Shown here: positions 8,693-17,743 of the stretch, piece after piece | Layout of the letters: every line of letters starts with the position of its first letter | Numbering within the stretch: the first letter of the stretch is position 1 | Assembly: GCF_013004645.1 (NCBI RefSeq) | Contig: NZ_JABEME010000010.1 | Span: 82,525-146,524, forward strand | Origin: Stenotrophomonas africana | Lineage (GTDB): Bacteria > Pseudomonadota > Gammaproteobacteria > Xanthomonadales > Xanthomonadaceae | Direction of reading: 5' to 3' | Length of the DNA: 64,000 nt | Translations under genes and position numbers: made by a program | The notes under the pieces: model-generated | Told to the model about the DNA's origin: nothing | The model's input: only the letters and a program-made list of their open reading frames with translations | The model's database searches: none

Positions 8693-8782
8693 GGCTGTTT
8701 GAAGTAGTCGGTCACATCATTCACGTCGTAGACCACCCTTCCCGCCACCTGCAACGGCACTATCCAACGAGGTAGCCAGGCC

Positions 8783-10372
8783 ATGATTGATCAGACAGTC
8801 GTAGAACTGTCGCGGCTGCAATTCGCTCTGACCGCGATGTACCACTTCCTATTCGTCCCGCTCACGCTTGGCCTGTCGTTCATGGTGGCCATCATGGAGA
8901 GCGTGTATGTGATGACCGGCAAGGAGATCTGGCGCAGGATGACCCTGTTCTGGGGCGTCCTGTTCGGCATCAACTTCGCCATGGGCGTTGCCACCGGCAT
9001 CGTCATGGAATTCCAGTTCGGCATGAACTGGTCCTACTACAGCCACTACGTGGGTGACATCTTCGGTGCGCCGCTGGCGATCGAAGGCCTGATGGCGTTC
9101 TTCCTGGAAGCCACCTTCGTCGGCCTGTTCTTCTTCGGCTGGAACCGCCTGAGCAAGGTCAAGCACCTGATGGTGACCTGGCTGATGGCGCTGGGCACCA
9201 ATCTGTCGGCGATCTGGATCCTGATCGCCAACGGCTGGATGCAGAACCCGACCGGCGCGGTGTTCAACCCGGAAACCATGCGCATGGAAGTCGTCGACTT
9301 CATGGCCGTGGTGTTCAACCCGGTGGCGCAGGCCAAGTTCGTGCATACCGTCAGCGCCGGGTACGTGACCGGCGCGGTGTTCGTGATGGCGATCAGCGCC
9401 CTGTTCCTGCTGCGCAACAAGCACAAGGACCTGGCCCGTCGTTCGTTCGCGGTGGCCGCAGCCTTCGGCCTGCTGTCGTCGCTGTCGGTGGTGGTGCTGG
9501 GTGACGAGAGCGGTTACGCCGCCAGCGAACACCAGAAGATGAAGCTGGCCGCGATTGAAGCGATGTGGGAGACCGAGCGTGCACCGGCCGACTTCACCGC
9601 CTTCGGCATCCCGAACCAGGAAACCCACCAGAACGACTACGCGGTGAAAATCCCGTACCTGATGGGCCTGATCGCCACCCGTTCGTTGAACCAGCCGATC
9701 CCGGGCATCCTGGAACTGGTCGAGCGCGCCGAGCACCGCGTGCGCGGCGGCCAGCTGGCCTACGGTGCGCTGGAACGCCTGCGTGCCAACAAGAACGACG
9801 TCGAAGCGCGCGAGATGTTCGACCGCCATTGGCAGGACCTGGGCCACGGCCTGCTGCTCAAGCGCTACCGCGATGACATCCTCAACGCCACCCCGCAGGA
9901 GATCTCGCAGGCGGCGATGGACACCGTGCCGCGGGTGATGCCGCTGTTCTGGACCTTCCGCGTGATGGCCGGCCTGGGCTTCTACCTGATCGCCTTCTTC
10001 GCCCTGGCCTTCTACTACTCCTGCCGCAACAACTTCCAGGACAAGCGCTGGTTCCTGCGCCTGGCCCTGTGGACGCTGCCGGCACCGTGGATCGCGATCG
10101 AATGCGGCTGGTTCGTGGCCGAGTATGGTCGCCAGCCGTGGGCGGTCGATGGCGTGCTGCCGACCTTCTATGCGGCATCGGGCCTGGCCCTGCATGAAAT
10201 CGTGCTGACCCTGGCCGGCTTCACCGCGATCTACACCGCACTGATCGTGGTCGAGATCAAGCTGATGCTCAAGGCGATCCGCAAGGGTCCGGACGAGGTG
10301 CTGCCGTCGCTGCAGTCGCCCCAGCCACATGCTTCCCACAATGCCTCGGCGCCGGCCGCCGGCCAGGCCTGA
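8783..10372 (+). CDS. cydA: Cytochrome bd ubiquinol oxidase subunit I
   Basis: A 529-residue membrane protein with nine helices that carries hemes b558, b595 and d and the quinol site. Likely heme ligands are His21 (AMYHFLF), His188 (KFVHTVS) and Met395 (FRVMAGLG), and the GRQPW signature is intact. The periplasmic Q-loop after KMKLAAIEAMWE is of the long, E. coli CydA type, not the short cyanide-insensitive CioA type. It is the first gene of cydABX and is probably induced at low oxygen through the upstream FNR/Anr box. Confidence 0.97.
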   Translation: MIDQTVVELSRLQFALTAMYHFLFVPLTLGLSFMVAIMESVYVMTGKEIWRRMTLFWGVLFGINFAMGVATGIVMEFQFGMNWSYYSHYVGDIFGAPLAIEGLMAFFLEATFVGLFFFGWNRLSKVKHLMVTWLMALGTNLSAIWILIANGWMQNPTGAVFNPETMRMEVVDFMAVVFNPVAQAKFVHTVSAGYVTGAVFVMAISALFLLRNKHKDLARRSFAVAAAFGLLSSLSVVVLGDESGYAASEHQKMKLAAIEAMWETERAPADFTAFGIPNQETHQNDYAVKIPYLMGLIATRSLNQPIPGILELVERAEHRVRGGQLAYGALERLRANKNDVEAREMFDRHWQDLGHGLLLKRYRDDILNATPQEISQAAMDTVPRVMPLFWTFRVMAGLGFYLIAFFALAFYYSCRNNFQDKRWFLRLALWTLPAPWIAIECGWFVAEYGRQPWAVDGVLPTFYAASGLALHEIVLTLAGFTAIYTALIVVEIKLMLKAIRKGPDEVLPSLQSPQPHASHNASAPAAGQA

Positions 10373-10387
10373 GGCAGGAGAACCAAG

Positions 10388-11539
10388 ATGGATTTCATTC
10401 TTCTGGACTACACCACGCTGCGCGTGATCTGGTGGCTGCTGCTCGGCATCCTGCTGATCGGTTTTGCCGTGATGGATGGTTTCGACCTGGGCGTGGGCAC
10501 CCTGCTGCCCTTCGTGGCCCGCAACGATGCCGAGCGCCGGCTGGTGATCAACACCATCGGCCCGGTCTGGGAAGGCAACCAGGTGTGGCTGGTGCTCGGT
10601 GGCGGTGCGATCTTTGCTGCCTGGCCGCCGCTGTATGCGGTCAGTTTCTCCGGGTTCTACCTGGCGATGTTCGTGATCCTGTTCGCCCTGATCCTGCGCC
10701 CGGTCGGCTTCAAGTTCCGCAGCAAGATGCCCAGTGAGCGCTGGCGCAACACCTGGGACTGGGCGCTGTTCATCGGTGGCTTCATTCCGGCACTGATCAT
10801 GGGCGTTGCGGTGGGCAACGTGGTGCTGGGTGTGCCGTTCCACTTCGATGACAGCATGCGCATCTTCTACACCGGCTCGTTCTTCGGCCTGCTGATGCCC
10901 TTCGCACTGCTGGCCGGCCTGCTCAGCGTGTCGATGCTGGTCGCCCACGGTGCCGCCATGCTGGTGCTGAAGACCGATGGCCCGGTGGCCGAGCGTTCGG
11001 CCCGCTTCGGCAGCATCGCAGCGATCATCGCCTTCGTGCTGTTCGCCGTCGGTGGCGCCTGGGTGGCCTTCGGCCTGCCGGGTTACCAGATCACCTCGCA
11101 GGTGGTCACCGATGGCGCCACCAATCCGCTGCTGAAGACCGCTGAACTGGGCGCCTCCGGTGGCTGGATGCGCAACTACAGCGCGATGCCCGCCACGATC
11201 CTGGCCCCGCTGCTCGGCCTGGCGGGCCTGCTCGCCAGTGCAGTGCTGCTGCGTGCCCGTCGCGGCGGCTTGGCCTTCATCGCCTCCGGTGCGGCCATCG
11301 CCGGCATCATCCTGACCGTCGGCTTCGCCATCTTCCCGTTCCTGCTGCCGTCCTCGAGCCAGCCCACGTCCAGCCTGACCGTGTGGGATGCCTCGTCCAG
11401 CCATCTGACCCTGTGGATCATGCTGCTGGCCACGGCGGTGTTCCTGCCGATCATCATCGGTTACACCACCTGGGTGTACCGCGTACTGAAGGGCAAGACC
11501 ACCACCGAAGAGATGGGCAACAACCCGAACGCTTACTGA
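10388..11539 (+). CDS. cydB: Cytochrome bd ubiquinol oxidase subunit II
   Basis: A 383-residue polytopic subunit beginning [20 protein letters not shown], with the conserved [17 protein letters not shown] segment and about nine transmembrane helices. It forms a heterodimer with CydA and stabilises the hemes. A good ribosome site (GCAGGAG) precedes the ATG, 15 nt after the cydA stop. Length is normal for the family (E. coli 379). Confidence 0.97.
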   Translation: MDFILLDYTTLRVIWWLLLGILLIGFAVMDGFDLGVGTLLPFVARNDAERRLVINTIGPVWEGNQVWLVLGGGAIFAAWPPLYAVSFSGFYLAMFVILFALILRPVGFKFRSKMPSERWRNTWDWALFIGGFIPALIMGVAVGNVVLGVPFHFDDSMRIFYTGSFFGLLMPFALLAGLLSVSMLVAHGAAMLVLKTDGPVAERSARFGSIAAIIAFVLFAVGGAWVAFGLPGYQITSQVVTDGATNPLLKTAELGASGGWMRNYSAMPATILAPLLGLAGLLASAVLLRARRGGLAFIASGAAIAGIILTVGFAIFPFLLPSSSQPTSSLTVWDASSSHLTLWIMLLATAVFLPIIIGYTTWVYRVLKGKTTTEEMGNNPNAY

Positions 11540-11592
11540 TTGCCGGTGTGCCGGCCCACGGTCGGCACACTCTTGAACAAAGGAGATTGACC

Positions 11593-11709
11593 ATGTGGTA
11601 TTTCGCCTGGATTCTCGGCGCCGGCCTCGCCTCGACGGTGGCCATCCTCAACGGCATGTGGTTCGAAGCCCGCGAGCAGAACCGCATCGAGAAAGAAAAT
11701 CGTCGCTGA
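11593..11709 (+). CDS. cydX: Cytochrome bd small subunit CydX
   Basis: A 38-residue single-helix protein, MWYFAWILG followed by a hydrophobic stretch and a charged tail (REQNRIEKENRR). This is the standard CydX/YbgT form, which binds CydA and stabilises the heme d site. It has an AGGAG ribosome site 7 nt before the ATG and lies 53 nt after cydB, completing cydABX. It is easily missed because of its size. Confidence 0.94.
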   Translation: MWYFAWILGAGLASTVAILNGMWFEAREQNRIEKENRR

Positions 11710-11723
11710 GCTGTAAAAAAACC

Positions 11724-11752
11724 TTGCCGCCTGGGCCTTCACACGGTATCTT
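11724..11752 (+). promoter_or_regulatory. Promoter of the first tRNA-Pro gene
   Basis: TTGCCG (11724-11729), a 17-bp spacer and TATCTT (11747-11752), followed by a GC-rich discriminator GGCGGCTCC typical of stringently controlled tRNA promoters. The second tRNA copy has the same arrangement. Confidence 0.7.
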
Positions 11753-11764
11753 AGGCGGCTCCTT

Positions 11765-11841
<77 letters not shown>

Positions 11842-11859
11842 CTCACGTGGTCGCATTGA

Positions 11860-11888
11860 AGCCTGGTGAAGTCGTCCAGGCTTTTTTG
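11860..11888 (+). terminator. Rho-independent terminator after tRNA-Pro copy 1
   Basis: The stem AAGCCTGG/CCAGGCTT is followed by a T run (CTTTTTTG), 19 nt after the tRNA end. Confidence 0.85.
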
Positions 11889-11939
11889 TTCCCTGAAGTG
11901 GCACTGCTTCGGCAGTGTGAAGAAAACAGCATTCACCCC

Positions 11940-11968
11940 TTGCCGCCATCGGGGTGAATCGCTAGAAT
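11940..11968 (+). promoter_or_regulatory. Promoter of the second tRNA-Pro gene
   Basis: TTGCCG (11940-11945), a 17-bp spacer and TAGAAT (11963-11968), then the same GGCGGCTCC discriminator as the first copy. Confidence 0.75.
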
Positions 11969-11981
11969 AGGCGGCTCCCTT

Positions 11982-12058
<77 letters not shown>

Positions 12059-12078
12059 CTTCGGTGGTCACCAAGAAG

Positions 12079-12109
12079 CCTGGAAGACGACAGTCCTCCG
12101 GGTTTTTTT
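12079..12109 (+). terminator. Terminator after tRNA-Pro copy 2
   Basis: An imperfect stem (CCTGGA against TCCTCCGGG) followed by seven T residues. It is a diverged form of the terminator behind copy 1. Confidence 0.7.
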
Positions 12110-12279
12110 GTATCCGGCGCCCGGCACGCCCGCATGACGGGACCTTGCCGGACCGCACACGTACAATGGGCCGCGCTGCCGGCCTGCACGCAGCCACTCC
12201 CCCACCTGCCGCTTCGGCGTAGACCGATGCCGGCGCTGCATGCCGTTGCTGCGGCATGCGACACCTGCAAGGACCACCG

Positions 12280-13485
12280 ATGAGTTCCTCCACTTCCGAT
12301 TCGCCGTCGCTGCTGCACGGACGCGTGCTGGCGTTCGCCGCCATCCTGCTTGCGGCGATCAACCTGCGTACCGCAGTCACCTCGATCACCCCGCTACTCG
12401 ACGTACTGGGCCAGCAGTTCGGCTTCGGCACCACCATGACCGGCGTGCTGGGCATGCTGCCGACCGCCTCGTTCGCACTGTTCGGCGTGGCCACGCCGGC
12501 GCTGGCGCGGCGCCTTGGCCTGGAACGCACCACCCTGCTGGCGATGGTGATGGCGATGGCCGGCCTGCTGCTGCGCTCCAGCGCCGGCAACGTCGGCACG
12601 CTGCTGCTCGGTTCGGTGGTGGCACTTGCCGGCATGGGCATCGGCAACGTAGTGGTGCCGCCGCTGGTGAAGCGTTACTTCGCCAACAAGGTCGGCACCA
12701 TGAGCACGCTGTACATCAGCGTGCTGCAGCTGGGCACGATGCTGCCGGCCCTGCTTGCGGTGCCAGTGGCCAACGCTGCAGGCTGGCGCGTGTCGCTGGG
12801 CATGTGGGCGCTGCTGGCGCTGGCCGCCGCGCTGCCGTGGCTGCTGCTGGCCAGGCGTGCGCCGAAGCCGCAGGCGGATGCCACCGGTCCCGCTGCGCAG
12901 CCGCACGGCAAGGTCTGGCGCACGTCGCTGGGCTGGAGCATGACGCTGATGTTCGGCATGACCTCGCTGATGACCTATTCGATGTTCACCTGGCTGCCGC
13001 GCATCGTGGTCGAGGCCGGTGGCACACCCGCGTTCGGCGGTGTGATGGTGGCCGTGTTCTCGGCCTTGGGCCTGCTGCCGTCGCTGGTCATTCCGTCGAT
13101 GGCGGTGCGCCTGCAGAACCCGTTCCCGCTGGTGCTGATTGGCTTCTTCTCGTTCGTGATCGCCTTCACCGGCCTGCTGCTCGCCCCCATGAAGGCGCCG
13201 CTGTTGTGGGCCTGCCTGCTCGGCGTCGGTCCGTCCACCTTCCCGCTGGCGCTGACCCTGATCAACCTGCGCACCCGCACCCCCACCGGCTCGGCGGCGC
13301 TGTCCGGGTTCATGCAGGGCGTGGGCTACAGCTTCAGCTGCCTGGGCCCGTTCCTGGTCGGCTGGCTGCACACGGTCAGCGACGGCTGGACCCTCCCGTT
13401 CAGCTTCCTGTTCGGCTGCGCCACCCTGATGCTGTGCGCCTCGTGGGTGGCCTGCAAGCCGCGGAAACTGGAAGATCTCTGGTAA
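12280..13485 (+). CDS. MFS transporter, CynX/NimT (cyanate permease-like) family
   Basis: A 401-residue protein with twelve predicted transmembrane helices. The start of helix 1 reads LAAINLRTAVTSITPLL, the conserved opening of the CynX/NimT branch of the major facilitator superfamily, whose members move cyanate, 2-nitroimidazole and other small solutes. The substrate here is unknown: no cyanase (cynS) or carbonic anhydrase gene is adjacent. The ATG at 12280 is preferred to one 24 bp upstream because of the AAGGA ribosome site. It is transcribed alone. Confidence 0.82.
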   Translation: MSSSTSDSPSLLHGRVLAFAAILLAAINLRTAVTSITPLLDVLGQQFGFGTTMTGVLGMLPTASFALFGVATPALARRLGLERTTLLAMVMAMAGLLLRSSAGNVGTLLLGSVVALAGMGIGNVVVPPLVKRYFANKVGTMSTLYISVLQLGTMLPALLAVPVANAAGWRVSLGMWALLALAAALPWLLLARRAPKPQADATGPAAQPHGKVWRTSLGWSMTLMFGMTSLMTYSMFTWLPRIVVEAGGTPAFGGVMVAVFSALGLLPSLVIPSMAVRLQNPFPLVLIGFFSFVIAFTGLLLAPMKAPLLWACLLGVGPSTFPLALTLINLRTRTPTGSAALSGFMQGVGYSFSCLGPFLVGWLHTVSDGWTLPFSFLFGCATLMLCASWVACKPRKLEDLW

Positions 13486-13826
13486 CCGGCCGGAGCCACT
13501 AGGCCGCCCCGCCTACCGCTCGTCAGCCACCCTGGGAATTTTGACGCCGGACTGACAATTCCGGGCGGATAGTGCCGGTGAATGCCCATCCTTGCCGCGT
13601 GACGGCATCGGGCATGGGGGCGGCATCGCCGCCCAGGCCACCACTCGGTGTGCGGGGGACTCTCGTTTCAGACAAGACATTGCAGGTCGCTGTCCGGGTT
13701 GTATCCGTCCTGATGGGACGGGCATGCACGAAGGGAGTGACGCGGGCCACGGCCACGCCAAAAGCTGGCATGTGATGTGCGTCACATTTTTCAGGTTGTC
13801 TGGTTTGGAAGCCAAGGGGGTCCCCA
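13486..13826. other. Intergenic region upstream of pgaABCD
   Basis: A 341-bp gap without a convincing gene. It holds a GC hairpin (GGGCGGCATCGCCGCCC near 13619), a TTGACG hexamer at 13541 with no well-placed -10, the CRP/Clp-type dyad at 13771-13786, and the pgaA ribosome site AAGGGGG. No c-di-GMP riboswitch fold was recognised. Confidence 0.6.
13771..13786. promoter_or_regulatory. CRP/Clp-type binding site upstream of pgaA
   Basis: TGTGA-TGTGCG-TCACA is a perfect TGTGAN6TCACA dyad, centred 48 bp before the pgaA ATG. In Xanthomonadales the CRP homologue Clp binds such sites, and in Xanthomonas its binding is blocked by c-di-GMP. No well-placed -10 lies downstream, so a repressing or roadblock role is at least as likely as activation. 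Confidence 0.72.
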
Positions 13827-15854
13827 ATGGTTGTCCACCGTCGGCTGGCGCTCTGCGTCGGCCTTGCCTGTACCGCGCTGGCCTGGGCCAGCAGCGCTGC
13901 CCCGCCCGACCGCGAGGCGGCCCTGGCCGAGATCGGTCACTACCGCGACCAGGCGCGCTGGCTGGATGCCCTGGGCGCGATCGAGCGCGCCAGCCAGCAA
14001 CAACCGGATGACGACCTGCTGTTCAAGCTGCGCGTGCTGACCCTGGGCGACATCGGCAACGCCTGGCGCGCGTGGGAGCTTTACCAGCAGCGCCCGCAGC
14101 TGTTCGACGCCGCGCAGAAGCAGCGCTTGGAAGGCGACTACCTGGCCAAGCTGGTGGTCTGGAGCCTGGCCTACAGCAGCAGCGAGGACAGCCGCCTCGA
14201 AGAGGCCGAATCGACCCTGGCACGCATGCAGCGCTACCTTGGCGGCGAAGGCACCCCATCCTCGCAGGCACCACTGCGTATCCGCATGGACCGGCTGATC
14301 CTGCTCAACCGCCTGGGCCGCCATGCGCAGGTGCGCGAGGAAGCCCGCGCACTTCAGGCCGAAGGCCATGCCCTGCCCGACTATGTGCTGCCTGCGGTCG
14401 GCGATTCGCTGATGGGCACCCTGCATCCGGAAGAAGCCATACCGGTGCTGCAGGCGGCAGTGGCCGGCGACCCGACACGCGATGCCTCGCATTCGGAACT
14501 GGCCTATGCCTACCTGGAGAGCGAGCAGCAGGAAAAGGCGATCGACCTGCTGCAGGGCTGGCGTGACAAGGCGCCGGCGTGGCGCTGGAGCAACGGCAAA
14601 TCACCTTACGCGAACTGGTCACGTTACGAGGCCGACCTGAATCTGGCGATGGTGCGCGCCTACAGCGGCGACCTGGGTACCGCGCAGCACGACCTGGAAT
14701 CGATGGTGGACATCGCGCCGGGCAACGGCGGCCTGCAGAGTGCACTGGGCAGCGTCTACATGATGCGTGGCTGGCCACGCCGGGCGCTGCAGCGCCAGCA
14801 GATGGCCCACGCGTTGGACCCGCGTGACATCGAACCTCGGCTGGGAATGGAGGAGGCCTACGTCGCCCTGCAGCGCGACGACCTGGCGCGGCCGCTGCAC
14901 GACGACCTGATCGCGCGCTACCCCACGCAACCGGCGGTCGAACGCATGGACCAGGCTTGGCGCGCGCATCGCGGTTGGCAGCTGAAGGCATGGACCGACA
15001 TCGGACGCAGTTCCGGTGGCGGTGGCACCTCGCCGTTGGGAAACAACGATCGCCACTACGGCGTGGAAGTGGAGACACCGATCCTCGACGACCGCTGGCG
15101 GTTGTTCGCCCTCGCCGACCGGCGCTCCACCGATTTCCAGGACCAGCGCATCGATCCGCTGTGGCTGGGCGCAGGCGTACGCTACCGCTTCGGCCAACTG
15201 GATGCGGAAGCAGCGGTATTGCGCGCCAACGACCACATTGGCGATACCGGCCTGCGCGTCGGCGTCGGCTGGCAGTTCAACGACCACTGGCATGCCGGCG
15301 TGGTGGCCGCACGCAATGATCCGGAGGCATCGATGCAGGCACGCTCGGCCGGCATCACCGCCGACAGCGTAAGCGCACAGGTGGACTACCGGCGCAGCGA
15401 ACGCACGCACTGGATGTTCGGCGCCAGCCGCTTCCGCTATGACGATGGCAACCATCGCGAACTGTTCGGCACCCGCCTCGAACAGCGCCTGCTGACCCGC
15501 CCCCGCTGGTTGGTCGATGGCCTGGCCAGTGCCTACACCAGTCGTGGCAGCCGCGACGATGCGCCCTACTTCAACCCGAAGCGCGACCGGATGGTCGAGA
15601 TCGGCCTGCGCATCGACCAGCAGCTGTGGCGCCATTACGAGCGCCACTTCCGGCACCGGCTGGCCGTCTCGCTGGGCGACTACTGGCAGGACGGCTTCGG
15701 CAGTGCGTTGGTGCCGTCGGTGTCCTACATGCACGAGTGGCAGCTGGGCCCCGGTCGCGTGTTCGAGTATGGCGTGCGCTGGTCGCGGCCGGTGTACGAC
15801 GGCCATCGCGAGCGCCATATCGGCTTCGAAGCTGCACTGCGCTGGGGAGACTGA
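13827..15854 (+). CDS. pgaA: Poly-beta-1,6-N-acetylglucosamine export porin PgaA
   Basis: A 675-residue outer-membrane protein. A signal peptide (1-23, ending SSA-AP) is followed by a TPR superhelix (about 25-370; for example SELAYAYLESEQQEKAIDLL) and a C-terminal beta-barrel of about 290 residues rich in alternating hydrophobic and aromatic strands, ending in charged RHIGFEAALRWGD. PgaA guides deacetylated PNAG across the outer membrane. It is shorter than E. coli PgaA (807) but has the same layout. The ribosome site AAGGGGG is 6 nt from the ATG. First gene of pgaABCD. Confidence 0.93.
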   Translation: MVVHRRLALCVGLACTALAWASSAAPPDREAALAEIGHYRDQARWLDALGAIERASQQQPDDDLLFKLRVLTLGDIGNAWRAWELYQQRPQLFDAAQKQRLEGDYLAKLVVWSLAYSSSEDSRLEEAESTLARMQRYLGGEGTPSSQAPLRIRMDRLILLNRLGRHAQVREEARALQAEGHALPDYVLPAVGDSLMGTLHPEEAIPVLQAAVAGDPTRDASHSELAYAYLESEQQEKAIDLLQGWRDKAPAWRWSNGKSPYANWSRYEADLNLAMVRAYSGDLGTAQHDLESMVDIAPGNGGLQSALGSVYMMRGWPRRALQRQQMAHALDPRDIEPRLGMEEAYVALQRDDLARPLHDDLIARYPTQPAVERMDQAWRAHRGWQLKAWTDIGRSSGGGGTSPLGNNDRHYGVEVETPILDDRWRLFALADRRSTDFQDQRIDPLWLGAGVRYRFGQLDAEAAVLRANDHIGDTGLRVGVGWQFNDHWHAGVVAARNDPEASMQARSAGITADSVSAQVDYRRSERTHWMFGASRFRYDDGNHRELFGTRLEQRLLTRPRWLVDGLASAYTSRGSRDDAPYFNPKRDRMVEIGLRIDQQLWRHYERHFRHRLAVSLGDYWQDGFGSALVPSVSYMHEWQLGPGRVFEYGVRWSRPVYDGHRERHIGFEAALRWGD

Positions 15855-15855
15855 C

Positions 15856-17742
15856 ATGACCCGCTTCCTGCGACTGATCGTGCTCCTGCTGCTGGCCTGC
15901 GTGCCACCGGCGTTCGCGCAGCAGGCCGTGCATCTTGATGCGATCGACAACGGTCTGCTGATCCTCAGCTACCACGACATCCGCGACCAGGTGGCCGCCA
16001 AGGGCGATGCCGATACCTATGCGGTGAGCACGCAGAACTTCGCCGCGCACCTGGACTGGCTGGGCGCGCATGGATACCACCCGGTTTCGCTGTCACAGCT
16101 GATCGAGGCCTCGCAGGGCCGTGCGACGCTGCCTCCGAAACCGGTGCTGCTGACCTTCGACGATGGCCTGCGCAGCGTCTACGACAAAGCCTTTCCGCTG
16201 CTGCGGGCCTACCACTACCCGGCCCTGGTAGCGGTGATCACCGACTATGTGGACATGGCACCGGGCCGCACCATCGACTACGGCTACCGCCCATTCGGCC
16301 ACGACGACTTCGTCACCTGGGCGCAGTTGAAGCAGATGCATGACAGCGGTCTGATCGAAGTGGCCAGCCATACCGACGACCTGCACCACGGCGTGCTTGC
16401 CAATCCACAGGGCAATTCGACGCCCGCCGTGGTCACCCGCATCTACACCCCAGCCACGCGAAGCTACGAGAGCGAGGCGCAATACGAGCAGCGACTTCGC
16501 GCCGATCTCTCGCGCAGCGTGCAGCGCATCGAGCAGCACCTGGGCGTGCGCCCGCGCGCCATTGTCTGGCCATACGCGGCCTACAACCGGTTGAGCAACG
16601 AGATCGCCGAACAGCTGGGCATGCCGGTCTCATTCGACCTGGAAGGGCGCAGCACCCCGGTGGCCAGTGACCTGCACGGGTTGGCGCGGTTGCTGGTGAG
16701 CGACAACCCGACCGTGGAAGGGCTGGCCTACGAACTGCGCCGTGATGTCGCGCTCGACGGCATCCGCGCTCTGCAGATCGACCTCGATGATGTGTACGAC
16801 CCGGATCCGGCGCAGCAGGCACGCAATCTGGATGCGCTGATCGAGCGGGTCAAGCGCATCGCACCGACACACGTCTACCTGCAGGCGTTCGCCGATCCGG
16901 ACGGCAACAACACCGCCGATGCACTGTACTTCCCCAACCGCCACATGCCGATGCGCGCGGACCTGTTCAGCCGCGTCGCCTGGCAGCTGAAATCCCGAGC
17001 GGGCGTGAAGGTCTACGCGTGGCTGCCGGTGCTCGGCTTCGAGCTGCCGGACCCGGTGCAGCGAAAGGCGCTGGCGATCCGCAACGGTGATGCCGACGGC
17101 ATGTACCGCCTGGATTTCACCAACCCGAAGGCCAGGCAGATCATGCTCGACATCTACGAGGATCTGGCGGTCAATTCCTACTTTGAAGGTCTGCTGTTCC
17201 ATGACGACGGCTACCTGCGCGACACCGAGCTGCCCACTCTGGCGGCCGGTGAAGATGGCAGCGCACGTACCCAGGCACTGATCGCCTTCACCCTGGCCCT
17301 GCGCGACAGTGCGCAGCGTTGGCGGCCGAAGCTGGCCACGGTACGCAACCTGTATGCCGAGCCGGTACTGCGCCCGCAGAGTGAGGCCTGGTTCGCGCAG
17401 CGCCTGGACCTGTTCAACAAGGCCTACGACCAGACCGCACTGATGGCGATGCCATGGATGGAAGGCAGCAAGCACCCCGAACGCTGGCTCGACCAGTTGC
17501 TGGCGGCAGTGCGCGCGCACGATCCCCAACTGCAACACACGCTGTTCGAACTGCAGACCGTCGATTGGCACAATGGAAAGCCGATTCCCGCCGAGCGCCT
17601 GCGTGCACAGATCCGCCAGCTGCAGGCGCAGGGCGTGCACCACTTCGCCTGGTATCCGGACGACTTCATCGCCGACCAGCCCTCCACCCGCGATGCCCGC
17701 GCGGCGATGTCCGCCGGCAACTTCCCGTACCCGGAGAAGTGA
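15856..17742 (+). CDS. pgaB: Poly-beta-1,6-N-acetylglucosamine N-deacetylase PgaB
   Basis: A 628-residue periplasmic enzyme that partly deacetylates PNAG for export. The N-terminal NodB-type deacetylase domain (about 35-260) has TFDDG (Asp102/Asp103) and SHTDDLH (His172, His177), the expected metal-binding set. The C-terminal half (about 290-620) matches the hexosamine-binding/glycosidase-like PgaB domain (ALQIDLDDVYDPD). The signal sequence contains LLAC (Cys15), a possible lipobox, although cleavage at AFA-QQ is also possible; E. coli PgaB is a lipoprotein. It starts 1 nt after pgaA and ends 1 nt before pgaC. Confidence 0.95.
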   Translation: MTRFLRLIVLLLLACVPPAFAQQAVHLDAIDNGLLILSYHDIRDQVAAKGDADTYAVSTQNFAAHLDWLGAHGYHPVSLSQLIEASQGRATLPPKPVLLTFDDGLRSVYDKAFPLLRAYHYPALVAVITDYVDMAPGRTIDYGYRPFGHDDFVTWAQLKQMHDSGLIEVASHTDDLHHGVLANPQGNSTPAVVTRIYTPATRSYESEAQYEQRLRADLSRSVQRIEQHLGVRPRAIVWPYAAYNRLSNEIAEQLGMPVSFDLEGRSTPVASDLHGLARLLVSDNPTVEGLAYELRRDVALDGIRALQIDLDDVYDPDPAQQARNLDALIERVKRIAPTHVYLQAFADPDGNNTADALYFPNRHMPMRADLFSRVAWQLKSRAGVKVYAWLPVLGFELPDPVQRKALAIRNGDADGMYRLDFTNPKARQIMLDIYEDLAVNSYFEGLLFHDDGYLRDTELPTLAAGEDGSARTQALIAFTLALRDSAQRWRPKLATVRNLYAEPVLRPQSEAWFAQRLDLFNKAYDQTALMAMPWMEGSKHPERWLDQLLAAVRAHDPQLQHTLFELQTVDWHNGKPIPAERLRAQIRQLQAQGVHHFAWYPDDFIADQPSTRDARAAMSAGNFPYPEK

Positions 17743-17743
17743 C

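Noticed and set aside
8849..11404. An 851-codon minus-strand frame opposite cydAB
   Set aside because: Same artefact of high third-position GC; His/Gln/Arg-rich with no domain, and cydA and cydB are certain.
13486..13826. A c-di-GMP (GEMM) riboswitch upstream of pgaA
   Set aside because: The conserved GEMM core and tetraloop-receptor helices could not be found; only a simple GC hairpin is present.
13771..13827. Class II activation of pgaA by Clp
   Set aside because: With the dyad at -41.5 the start would fall about 7 nt before the ATG, and no -10-like sequence lies in the right window, so simple class II activation was not claimed.
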